From Chloranthus sessilifolius (taxonomy: Eukaryota > Streptophyta > Magnoliopsida > Chloranthales > Chloranthaceae): a stretch of 64,000 nucleotides of DNA. Where the stretch lies: contig CM037595.1 of the NCBI GenBank assembly GCA_021018995.1, forward strand, positions 77,253,159 to 77,317,158. Direction: 5' to 3'. The notes under the pieces are model-generated. The model had not been told where the DNA came from. It made no database searches and saw nothing but the letters and a program-made list of their open reading frames with translations. Positions 1 through 11,500 of the stretch are shown in pieces (position 1 is the first letter of the stretch; the number at the start of each line of letters is the position of its first letter). A program made the translations under genes and the position numbers.

Positions 1-756
1 CACTACGTACCAGACGCAGAGATCTGCACCAGACAACACTGTTGAAACTCCGCCAACTGATCTTTCCCCAATCCATTTCTTTCACTTGTAGGGTGGTTAA
101 ACCACCGTAAGAGCTAATCCACATACTCAGCAAGTAACCATGCTAATACATATTGACTAAACCACTAACATGTCGATAGTCTCAAATTATCAAACTGTTA
201 GTCAAATATCTCTTTTCCTTGTTCAATCTAATCAAATAATTTAGTTACAATCATGACTGTCTGTGGTTGAAAACAAATCTCATACACAAGCCAATATCAT
301 ATACAGATATGAATCCAGTATCGTCAACTATATGCTACTACAAGGTGCTTTTCTCAGAGAACAGATAACAAATTAGAGCAAATAACATAAGTCTCAGAGA
401 ATATATCACATATGCAGATCAGATAACAGAATTACCACTAACAATAACTACTCACTATGTACCAGACACAGAGATCTGCATCAGACAACACTGTTGAAAC
501 TCCGCCAATTGATCTTTCTCCAATCCCTTTCTTTCACCTGCAGGGTGGTCAAACCACTTTAGGAGCTAATCCACATGCTCAACAAGTAATCATTCTATAT
601 ATATTAACTAAACCACTAACATGCCGATAGTCTCAAATTATCAAACTGTTAGTCTAATATCTCTTTTTCTTGTTCAAACTAATCAAATAATTCAGTTATA
701 ATTATGACTGTCTGTGGTTGAAGACAAATCTCGTACACAAGTCAATATCATATACA

Positions 757-1604
757 ATCTCCGTTGCTATGAACGGCAAGGAGCAAGTAGGATGCTCCAT
801 TCTCATTTCATAACTTGTTGGCCATGAGTGCTACACGTTGAAGCAGCGGGTCGGTCCGAGGCGGATGAACGCTAGTGATCTCCAACATGAGATGTTGGGT
901 CACATTGGTGCTAAGAGCATCGTTGCCATGGATGGCATGGAGCGAGTAGGATGCTCCATTTTCACTTTATGAGGAAGCTGAGATTTTCGGAATCGGTCGC
1001 TGGTACATGACATGAGGGTCTAGACCGCTCATGGGTTAAAATGCCGGAAAACCGGTACGTATCGTCCGGTCAAAAAATCGGTACGTACCGGACGATACGT
1101 ACCGGAACAGTAAAAAACCGGACGATACATTGAATGTATTATCCGATATTACACATATAAAAGGGCGATACGGTACTTTTAATGTACCGTATCGTCCACC
1201 TCCGATATTGATACGTATCGGTATCGGACGATATTTTGATCCATGAGACCGCTGCTATGCGACAGTGTAAGGGATCAATATGTTGTGTTAGCCCAGGATC
1301 AAGGTTACAGTCAAGCGGGATACTGCGAGAGCTGGATTGAGCTATGCTGAATCGGAGAAGTAGTCAGAAGCTCGATGCGTTGTTGTGTGATGACAAGGCA
1401 TGGGTCCGTGAGAGACGGATGGCTGGACGGCTGATCCAGCGTGGATTTAGAGGAAGTCGATGTGAGAACCAGATGGGTACCTTCTGAGGAAGTGAGTCCC
1501 AGGCGATCGTAAAATCTTTGGTCTACGAGAAGGGCCGAAGTCAGTTTCTGAGCACGGCTGAGGCAACGTGGTCAGAATATTGAATCGGAACAGTTCAATG
1601 CATT
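757..1604. mobile_element. 848-bp insertion in the tandem duplication
   Basis: Its limits are defined by comparing the two units of the surrounding duplication. It contains an internal direct repeat (about 762-810 and 922-970, sharing GTAGGATGCTCCATT) and the small GATACG-rich inverted-repeat element at 1034-1242. I see no long terminal inverted repeat or coding sequence, so the class of insertion is not settled. Confidence 0.55.
1034..1242. mobile_element. Small GATACGTATCGG foldback element (MITE-like), copy 1
   Basis: Imperfect terminal inverted repeats (GGTTAAAATGCCGG at the left; GGATCAAAATATCG at the right, read on the minus strand). The interior is full of GTACGTATCGTCCGG-type words that can pair with each other. 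Related copies lie at 24170-24361 and about 61177-61390. It is non-coding and the superfamily is not clear. Confidence 0.6.
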
Positions 1605-1730
1605 GAATCCAGTATCGTCAACTACAGGATACGACAGGGTGCTTTTCTCAGAGAACATATAACAAATTTAGAGCAAATAATATAAGTTTCAGAGAACAGA
1701 TCACAGATAACAGAATTACTACTAACAATA

Positions 1731-3012
1731 ACATTTCGGATTTTTTGTATCACGGTACTTTGCAGTTCGGTGTTTTCACCGAACTCAGGGTGGTATTCAC
1801 GTTTCCCAGACTATACATATAAAGCAACATATATGCCCAGACCAGATAGATAACTTAGAAGCTTACTCTTAAACTACGACAACAGACTTATTGCTGTTGG
1901 GGATTATTTTATAGCTAATAGCACGAATACCAAGTGCTTTCCTCAACTCAACTGTTAGTTGAGATCAGATAACAGAACATGTATCAGATTTATTACCTGG
2001 CCAGGGTCTCAAAATTGTCCCATTCGGACTCAGAGGTATCATCTCATTGCCTTTCAGAAATTATGGTATTCTAATCCAGTGCTGAAATATCAGGAAGCAT
2101 CAGAAAACATGAATTTATATTCCACAAATACTTTTGTCTCGGAAATGATATAAACCACACATCAAACATCAAGCTTTCATAGATACTTGCACGGATGGAG
2201 ATTACAGATCTAATTCACGTGAGTTACTCATTCAGGTCCAACACCCTAGCTAAGTGGTTTGCTACCCAGTCAGGTAGTAGATTCCGAAATTGTCAGTGTC
2301 AGGTAACATATTTCTACACATACAGGTAACAAATGTCTACACATTCAGGGCGGATGTCTATACATTTAGGTATCATCAGTGTCAGGTAACAACTCTAGTT
2401 AACAAATTTCTATGCAATCAGGTGTAACATGTATAACATATTCGGTTAACACGGTGTTACACAATCAGGTGTAACTGGTAAATCAAAGCCTCGTAGATAA
2501 GCAGATTTAATAGATTAGATAAGCAGATTCAAATTTGTTCACGCCTATGTGCCGACACATTCAAGTTGAACCAGTCAAGTGTCACAGATCAAATAAGCAT
2601 ATGTCGACACACATTTAGGTCGACACAGCCAGTTGTAACAGATCAGCTAAGTATTCAGATTTCAGGTTGTACATCTGTCATAAAAGTCAGTTTCTTTATA
2701 CAACTAGAAAAATCAGACCACAGTCCACCTGACATCAACACATCAATCCAGTCATTAACACTTAAATCCAGCTCTAATACATCCATTGTTGTATACACTG
2801 CATTGATGACTTTTATTTATTTGTTCTCAGGTTTCATCCTCCTACCGGTATAAAAATCTCACATTGAATGGTTTCACCGATTTAAAGGTGTCACAGATAA
2901 ACAAGTTGTTCCATGCACATTCCAACTAAAATTTAGGGTTGCATACACATAGTCCAAGAATAAAATACCAGCCATAATATAGTGGTATAATATACGTATA
3001 CTTCCACTTGCT
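1731..3012. other. Non-coding stretch with degenerate short repeats
   Basis: No supported gene. Between about 2290 and 2480 variants of a short phrase (CAGGTAACA...TCTACACATTCAGG) recur irregularly, as in a decayed minisatellite. The rest is AT-rich and looks like intron or old transposon sequence. Confidence 0.5.
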
Positions 3013-3096
3013 CAATGTAACATCCAAAATAAACTAGAGGCAATGTAACATCCAAAATAAACAAGAGGCAATGTAATATCCAAAATAAACTAGAGG
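3013..3096. repeat. 28-bp tandem repeat, three units
   Basis: Three adjacent 28-bp units (3013-3040, 3041-3068, 3069-3096), each beginning CAATGTAA and containing CCAAAATAAAC. They differ at only a few positions. Confidence 0.9.
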
Positions 3097-3219
3097 CAAC
3101 ACAAATTTAGGTTCCTAAAAAAGTGAATAGAAATTACCGCCTGAATCAGGGTTTTACACAAGATGTGTTAGAATAGGTACTTGCCTCAAGAAAATCAAGC
3201 AGCCGTAAGGTTCGTCTTT

Positions 3220-3425
3220 GTCTTCTTTCACTTTTTCTCTCTAGATCACCTTCTCTCTTTCTCTCTCTAACCCACTCTTGCCCACGTTCTCTCTCGTTCT
3301 CCCTCTCTTTTCTTTCCTCTTTCTTAGGCTCTCTCTCTCTCTCTCTCTCTCTCTTTTCTTTCCTTTCTCAGGCTCTTTCTCTCTCTTTCTGTTTCTTTTT
3401 CTTTCTTTGTTTCTCTTTTTTTATA
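3220..3425. repeat. Pyrimidine-rich microsatellite tract
   Basis: A CT/TTTCTC tract with a pure (CT)n core near 3330-3356. It generates an apparent serine/leucine ORF that is not a gene. Confidence 0.85.
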
Positions 3426-4104
3426 TTTGTCTTATCTTTACAAGCCAACCTCCGCGAGAGACCCAACGTCTCAGCTCCCCTAGACACTTCGAGAACTCTC
3501 TTCTAGTAGTATATTATATTATTATGATATATTATATTAGATTATATTCGATGGGTAATATATATTAGATGGGATGGGTATTATCTTATTCGATTATATC
3601 TTATATCCTATTAGCTTGGATATTCTCGTATTATCGTATCTTATATTATATTCTATTAATGCAACCTACTTGTACCACCCTCATGATAAATCCCCCACGT
3701 TAAATGGGACAATGGATTGGGTCCCTCGATTGGCGCCAACTCAAATATGGTGGGAACCCAGGTCTAAAATATGGAGATTGCCTCTAATCTCACGATGGTG
3801 ATACAATTTTATTCCAATCTTTCATGCGTTGGATCTTGAGGCCATAGCCTTACCATCAGAGGGTTAGTTTGTGATTACCGATCACATGGTACAAAACCTA
3901 TCAAATTGGCCGTAGTGTCACGTGGCACACGTGCCCAAAACTGATCTCCATGGTCAGATCTAACAAAGTCAATGGTTTTAACACCTTTTTTGTGCCCTGT
4001 ATAAATGTCATGCTTATCAGTTGATGTGAACCACTCGTTTAATGTAATTTAATATCGGGCATTAAATAAACACAGAAACAAATGATATCATGTAGAACCG
4101 GGCT

Positions 4105-4160
4105 GGGTCGGGTCCTTACAAATCGGGTCGGGTCCTTACAAATCGGGTTGGGTTCTTACT
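4105..4160. repeat. 20-bp GGGTCGGGT tandem repeat, about three units
   Basis: Units at 4105-4124, 4125-4144 and a partial third unit to 4160, each GGGTCGGGTCCTTACAAATC with minor changes. GGGTCGGGT words are common near ends of plant hAT-like elements, and another cluster lies at 63453-63601. The rest of 3097-5512 shows AT-rich and unassigned sequence without a supported gene. Confidence 0.7.
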
Positions 4161-5512
4161 GCATCACCCTCCTCCTTGTTCTCTGGCCCTAGAAAATACA
4201 TTCTTTAAGATGATAAACATTCCAGTGCAATGGAAGTTTTTGGGTAAGCTCTTAATAGAACGAAAAGTAGTAAGAACACTTGGAAAAGGGGGATCAAAAG
4301 ATAAAGTTAGTGAAGGTGAAAGTTTGACAATTCCTGCCTCTAAAATTTTGAATAACAAAAGCATCCATGAAAACTGATATTTGCAGCCAGTAATGAAGGA
4401 ACCAAGTCTACATAGCAATAAATTCACTAGTCATGATTAGTGGGAAGCATAATTATCTTAAATACCCAGATGGAAGTGAAAGAGTAGCATGTGCAGCCGA
4501 CAAAGTGCTACCTCTAATGTTTGTTGAAGCCTTCAAAGAAGAGATACCTTCGGGAGCTTTTTGGACCAATGGATTGAAGTGATCTACAGGAGCCTTTATC
4601 ATATTGCTGATGGTTACACTAACTTTTTTTAGTGGTGACACTGAAAATAGTGATTTTGCGAGTCTTTGGGAAACTAAATGGGCTTTGGTAGTTGGGGTAG
4701 TGCTAGGTGGACCATGTGGGTTGTTTGAGATGATTTGGGCTTGTCCATAGTCAGTGAGCCAGGTTGGCCCATGACCAGATTCTCCCAACCTGGTTTTTAA
4801 ACTGGTTGGGCATAGGAATTTACCTTTGGGTCCGATCGGGCATTAAAGCATCTGATCAGAAGGTCAGGTAGGCTTGGGGTCTGGTTGGGCCCAAAGGATA
4901 GGGTTGACTTGGATTTTTTCCTGAGCTGACATTGACAGCCTTCAATCCATTAGAGACCTGAAACAGCCCATGTAGGAAGGATGGAAATGATATTAAACAC
5001 ATGGAGCAATAAGACGAGCAAAGCTGACCCCAAATAGATGCGAAAGGGCAATAAATGATGCTGATGGCAATAAATTACGCTAAATATATTTATGGATAAT
5101 ATTATTAACATCTTTTATATGGTAGTCATTGAGGTGGATGCTTTTTTTTTACAATTGTAGGTTTCCTCTAGCATGTTACTTGATTGACATGGAAAACTGC
5201 CAGGGATTTTTCACTAATTTAGTTTTTCTTAAAAAATTATTTTTACATTAGCAATATCTCAAAACTAAATGCTAGTTGTTACGAAGATCAGGTATTAGCT
5301 GTTGGTTTGATGTTTGGTTGGATCTCTCAGCATCTAAGTTCATTCAGCATTATTTTTTTTATCATCTCTTGGCCAATCCTTGAGACTCATTATGCCCTTT
5401 AAGTGTATTTGTTCCACTTTCGCATATCTTTGATTTGTTATACATACATTGGACTTTGCTGGACGTTACATAACATATTATTTATACTAATCATTTGTCC
5501 TTTGAAATGCAG

Positions 5513-5572
5513 ATAATCATGGTGTTTGTGTCTTGACACGGTCTAGATCAAATGCACAGTTAATTTTTCCTG
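5513..5572 (+). CDS. GC1: GC1-like gene, first visible exon (VLTRS segment)
   Basis: Acceptor TGCAG before 5513, donor GTAAGA after 5572. The codon is split at both ends. It encodes [19 protein letters not shown], the beta2-alpha2 part of the Rossmann fold. The preceding exon must end in G to give D before N. Confidence 0.88.
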
Positions 5573-8500
5573 GTAAGAAGAAGGTAATGGCTGCTTTTAG
5601 TTTTCCATGTCTGTGGAATGTTGTGAATCTTTTTTTCTAGTCCTTTAAAATTCTGTATTACTTTTGGAGCACAGAAAATACTATTGGATCCCACATGAAG
5701 ATTTTTTTTATACTATTTTATTTTACATTTTTTAAAACTCATGGGAAGCCTGCCTTTTGTTATTGTCATTTAATAAAGATTCTTTTAGTATAGGTGCTTA
5801 CCCTACATTGTTTCAACTGATTGATGAAGAACATTTTGAAAATCAGCCATGTATGATAATAGTTTTCTATTTCGTGTTTTAGATGCCAGCTTCCATGGAC
5901 CTCCAATTTTTGTAGAAAGGCTGTGCAAAGATGTGGAAGGGGAGATTCCAATATTTAAATGCTCGCCACAAGTTCTGCTTAGAGGGAACTTATGAGCAAC
6001 TAGGAGATAAAGTCCAACCCACCAATCTCCCATGTTGCTTTGTTGGTCCTAAGTTAGCTTCGTTTGACTTTAACTTCATGAGATCAAAGATTGGTGGCCC
6101 AAAAGATAAAGTCCATCCCATTATTCCGTACACTTTGCTCCCAGATGAACTTGAGTTTTAAGCTGCATGAATGACCCACAACAGTATTCTGCAGCCTGTT
6201 TGATCGCCGTTAAAGACATTTAAAGTAATTTTCATAAATCAAAGATTTATGAGAATGACAATGTCTACTTATAAAATATCAACCATTCCAAGTGTTATCA
6301 CATTGTTTACCATATATATGTTTAACAATGCATATCCCTAGGTTTAGGTGTTTAGCATTGTACTTATTTTTAGGTGTTTCTTATTGTAACTTCAAGTGAT
6401 TATAAATGTTTAACATCCTAATTTTCCAAACTCTTATTAATAAAATTTGATATCAACAGTCTAATTTGTCAATATATAAAGCCCCATATTATAACCATCA
6501 AAATAACTCAATAAAATCCAATATCAACAGTGTAAATCGTCACTCTATAAAGCCCATTGTTAGAAAAACAACTTTGAATGTAACTTTCTACTTCAAAACC
6601 AACTCTAGTTCAAATTCCTCTGAGAGTAGGAATGTCTAAAACTTATTCCAACTTAAAGTTGACTTTAAACAAGACTAAAATTCTCTTTCTAATCCTCCTA
6701 TGACTTAAAGTAAATTAACTTGCTTCAGTTACATTAATAAAATAAGAAGCAAAATAGAAATGAGTTCCTAACCTAAATCACACATCTTAAAATTGATAAT
6801 CAAATTAACTTTCATTATATGCATGTTCAATGTCCTTATATTTGGCCGTGACTTACTCAATATTTGTCCATATCACAGAATATTGGGCTTAGTGAAAAGA
6901 TATATTCATATGCTCTCCAATAAAACCAATTTCATTGTATTTTTGGCTGTTTGCCAATAGAAAGTTGTACAAAATGATGAACGAAGATATTTTAGGTACA
7001 ATAATCTCGAAGCATAAACTTGAAGGCATTCATGCCATCCATGCCTCTGACCTGCATCATCTCCTTCAGCTGGAGACAACTCATCCTTAAATTAGAAGGG
7101 TAATTACACATCGCTCTTCAAATATACCTTTAACTTCTTTCATAGTTGATAGTGTAGGCCCACTATTTTCATAGTGCAATACTTTTGTATTTCTTATTCA
7201 ACATGTAATATTGACAACTTCTACAATTTCTCTAAAAACGGATCTTATTTCTTGTAAAGAAACACTACCGATAAGTTTAAGGCTAGGGTTTCATGCTTCT
7301 TCCCCTCGACATCACCAATTATTTCCGTAAGATTGTTGTCTTTAAAATTTATTATGACTAACAGAACGCTTCACAAGATTTGGGTGGATCTTTGTGATCT
7401 TATCCTTGGTTATCGTCTTGTGCTTATGAGGTTCAACTCACCATAGGCCAAGCAATGACAAATGTAGTGGTACTTGATCTCAATGTGCTTCAATTTATTG
7501 TGAATTTTTTTATCCCTAGCGAATCCAATGGTTGAATTGTTGTCACAATAAATAGATACAACATCTTACGGTAGTGACAATCCACAATCCAACCAGAAAA
7601 TGGTGTAGTCAAAAGGCCTCTTGAGTAGCAGCATAGCAGGCAATGTACTGTGCCTCCATGGATGATGTGGCATTAGACAATTGTTTCTTGCTAGACCAAG
7701 AGACCACAGTCCCTCCTAGTATGAAAATATAGCTCGAAGTGGACTTATGCCCATCTATACCCTAGCCAAATCAACATTAGTATAGCCTCACATTTTCAAA
7801 TCAGTACCTTGATAACACAACTTCAAGTTCTTCATCCCTTTGAGATTGGAAGATACACTTGACGGCTTGCCAGTGACCCCTTGTTGGAAAGTTCTAGTAT
7901 CGACTCACAAGTTCTATTGCGAAAGGTAATCAAGCCTATTACACAACATGATATACATAACACTACCCATGGCTCTAGCATACGAAATCTTCATCATGCT
8001 AACATTTTCACGATCAGATGTTGGACACATCTCTTGACTTAGATTATGATTCTTCTAGACAAGGGTAGCATTTGGTATGCAATATTCCATGCCAAATCAT
8101 TGAAATTTTTTTTTCAAATATTTTTTGAGAAGGTAACAAAGATATATTAAAAACAAAAAAACGCAGAAACGAGATACAGGTAGCGTGCCTTGGAGGGTAG
8201 TAAGATACTACCCAAAACAAAGAAAAGCGAAAAGAACCCACACGAGCCACTCAAAACTCACCCTGTGGGCCAGAAGAGACAGGATTGAGACCGAGAGAGC
8301 TGACCCCAAAGGCAAGAGTATGTCTCCGATCTATTTTTTTTTTCAAATATAGGCACGCTGAGATAAAGATCTGTTCTTGGTATGGTCTGTCTCTCTATTT
8401 TGACCCCCGAAGCATAATTGGCTTCTCCCATATCTTTCACACCAAAATTAGATCGGAGCAACAGTTTGGTTTCCTCAATCATATTCAAGTCATTTCTAGC

Positions 8501-11500
8501 CAAGAGTATGTCTTCAACATACTAAGGACACAATTTAGAAGCTCTTATCAGATTGTTTCGTATAAACACAATGGCCTACCTCATTCATTAGAAAACCAAA
8601 AGAGAGAACGATAGAATGAAATTTTTATGAACCATTGTCTAGATGATTGTTTCAGTCTATATATAGTCTTTGAAAGCATTACTTTCTTGTCCTTTGATCT
8701 CAATCCAATGGGTTGCAACATAGAATGTCTTCATCTAAATCTCCATTTATTGATGCAATCTTAATATCCATTTGTAGAATTCTAAGTGCAAGTACTTTAC
8801 GATAGGCAAGATCATTTGGATCGGAGATTAAATTACCCGCAAGTGAAAATGTCCTCATAATCCACATTTTTGTGTACAAGCTTTTATCTGTTCCTAATGG
8901 CTTTTCCATCGGTAGGTAGATCTCCAAGCATTCATACTTAATTTTTTTTCCATGGATTTAATGTCTTTTGCCATTGCACTATGCTGTTATCTGATATAAG
9001 GAGAAGCTTTTTGGTATGATCTGGGTTCGCTGTTATCTACAGAAACACGCATAAAAGTTTCTCCATTGCATTCTAGTAACTTTGTGGAATTCTACCAGGG
9101 ATGCTGCTAGGAGGTTCATGACCTTCTATTAGAAAACTCCCACTCTATTCAGCAACTATGGGTAAACTCCCACTACCACCAACATCCATGGACTGATGCT
9201 CACTTTCTTTAGCGAGCTCATTGGCTATCTCGTTCAATTCCAGTCATCCTTTGCTTCTTCCCACTTGGGTCTTATCTTCTAACATCAAGATCATGAGACT
9301 TAAACTCAATCATCACACCATTATTCTCATAAACAAAATATATTCCATACAAGACACCATCCTATTCTCCAATTTGGATGTATTTTGTAAGGGAGTCAGA
9401 GCATACCCCGTTGACCTGCTTTGTTGCATACTTCTAAGATTAGGTGACCACTCCGTCCACAACTCATATGAAGTCTTGTGTACAAATTTAAAAGGGATCC
9501 TATCCAAAATTTAGACAACAGCAAGAAATGTGTCACTACAAAAGTGATTGGAAAATTAGCATGAGCCGTCATTACCATGTCCAACAGTGTCTTATTTCTT
9601 CTTTCCAGTACATTGTTTTGTTGTGGCGTGTAAGGACTAAGGTATAGTTTCCCCAAACTCTTCTATCGTCTTTTCAAACGTTTTTAAATAATTCTGATTT
9701 GTAGTTGCCTCCTCTATCACTTTATAATCCTTTTAATTTTCTTTTCAGTTAGATTTTCTACTTCAAATTTAATTCTTTAAAGCATTCCAATGCCTTAGAT
9801 TTATCATATGAGATGCACATAATTGTACCTCTGTCCTCACATAACGTAATTCATACAGGATGCTTACAGGTTCGAAATATTAGGGGCTGACAAAAGCTTT
9901 CGAAATATCAATAGGTGAATCGAACTAATCAACATGACCCAGATCTTCCCGCAAACCTTCTTGTAAAAGGACTAATCAATGTTGGCTTGATCTCCATCAA
10001 CCACTTCCACGAGCTCACAGCCATAGAGAGTTTTAGTTAGAGAACTCTACTTGATATTTTTGAATGCTTACTTTCCCATCATGTTCTTAATTCAAAGGAT
10101 GTTTCTGTCACCTTCGATACTCTAACCAAATCTAAGTTTGAGAGTAAGATCGCAACCTTCTATGATTGAATCATCACCATATGTCTCAATGTCATCAAGG
10201 AAATTGTCAAATCACGATTTCGATTTCCATGATTAAATGTTTGGTGCACTATGCTGGCCTCCGATGATGGAACCATATGCTTCGAAGTTTGAACCAATTT
10301 TTGAGTTTTATACTGTGGATGACCAATAAATCCCACAATATTAGAGTACATAAATCTAGAAGTGTAAAAAGGCAAACATCAAGAAGATCCACAGAGATGT
10401 AGAAATATGAAAAACTTTTATTTAATAATATCAAATTACATGTGAAAATTACACCATTTTACCTCTATGGTATTAAAACCTTCTAGCATGTCCTCAATTC
10501 ACACGCTCATATAAGCCAATTGAAGCCCTTTCTTTATAGGCAACTTAAAAGAAATCTACTCGAACTAAAAAACCTAATAACTAATAAAACTCAAAACACA
10601 GTCCAATATGCACCACTAAAATACTTATTTATAAATCAAATCTACTCCGAATGGGTACCTACTCATATAGTCGTAATAGATAAACCTAGAATACTATTTA
10701 CTGATACCTAATTAAAATATTTCATTAATCTGATGAACCTATAAGTGTTAGAAAGGACGCCTAACCAAAATATTCTAACATATAAAAGTGGTGGTAATGA
10801 GTTAAGCATTGTTACCTAAGAGTAGCCATGATTTCCAACAAGTGGGTGTTTGAATTAAAAATGTTTTAGTGTGACAAGTGCAATAGTCTGTCTGAGGAAA
10901 ATTCTTTTGTCTAAGGATAGTGTTTGAATTTTTAGAGTGACAAGTGCATTAACGCTCGTACAATTTTTTGAATTTATACGATTAGTTCCTTTACGTTTTA
11001 GAACGTTTATTGTATATAGGGACATTTTCCTCCTAGTCTACCTTAAAAATATAATTGGTACATGACGGGGATGCCGACATCGTAGACATCGGATATGGAC
11101 ATTTTCGCGTGTACCGACGTCGGAAGAAGCGGAATGGAAAAAATTAGAACTAGGCGAAAGACGAAATTCTGGAGAAAATTGGAGGAATATAGCAATTTCG
11201 ATCGATCGAATTGCCAAATCGATCGATCGATCGATTGGCATCGACAGAGTATAGAGTTATGGAGTGAAAGTTCGACCGATTGAATGGACTATTCGATCGA
11301 TCAAAATTTTCGATCGATCAAAAATTTCAAGTCGATCGATCGAATGTCGACGACGATTTTTCATAGAAGTATGAAATTTTGCTCGATCGATCGAAATTTC
11401 AAATCGATCGATCGAAATCGCGCCGGGTTGTTTAGTTAATTTAGGAGTTTAATTTCGAAAATCTGTTTTGAGAGTTTATTTTTCTTTTATTTATTAATTT

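Larger units (their letters stand above)
1..1730. repeat. 452-bp tandem duplication, second copy split by an insertion
   Basis: Unit 1 covers 1-452. Unit 2 starts at 453 with the same word (CACTANGTACCAGAC) and matches unit 1 closely to position 756. It resumes at 1605 (GAATCCAGTATCGTC, matching 309 onwards) and ends near 1725. The gap is the insertion 757-1604. I see no coding sequence. The repeat probably lies in the intron that precedes the first visible exon of the GC1-like gene. Confidence 0.8.

Noticed and set aside
3278-3568. Serine/leucine-rich ORF
   Set aside because: Produced by a CT-rich microsatellite.
4453-4788. 111-residue minus-strand ORF
   Set aside because: No recognisable domain, and no support from splice sites or neighbours. 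Left as unassigned DNA.
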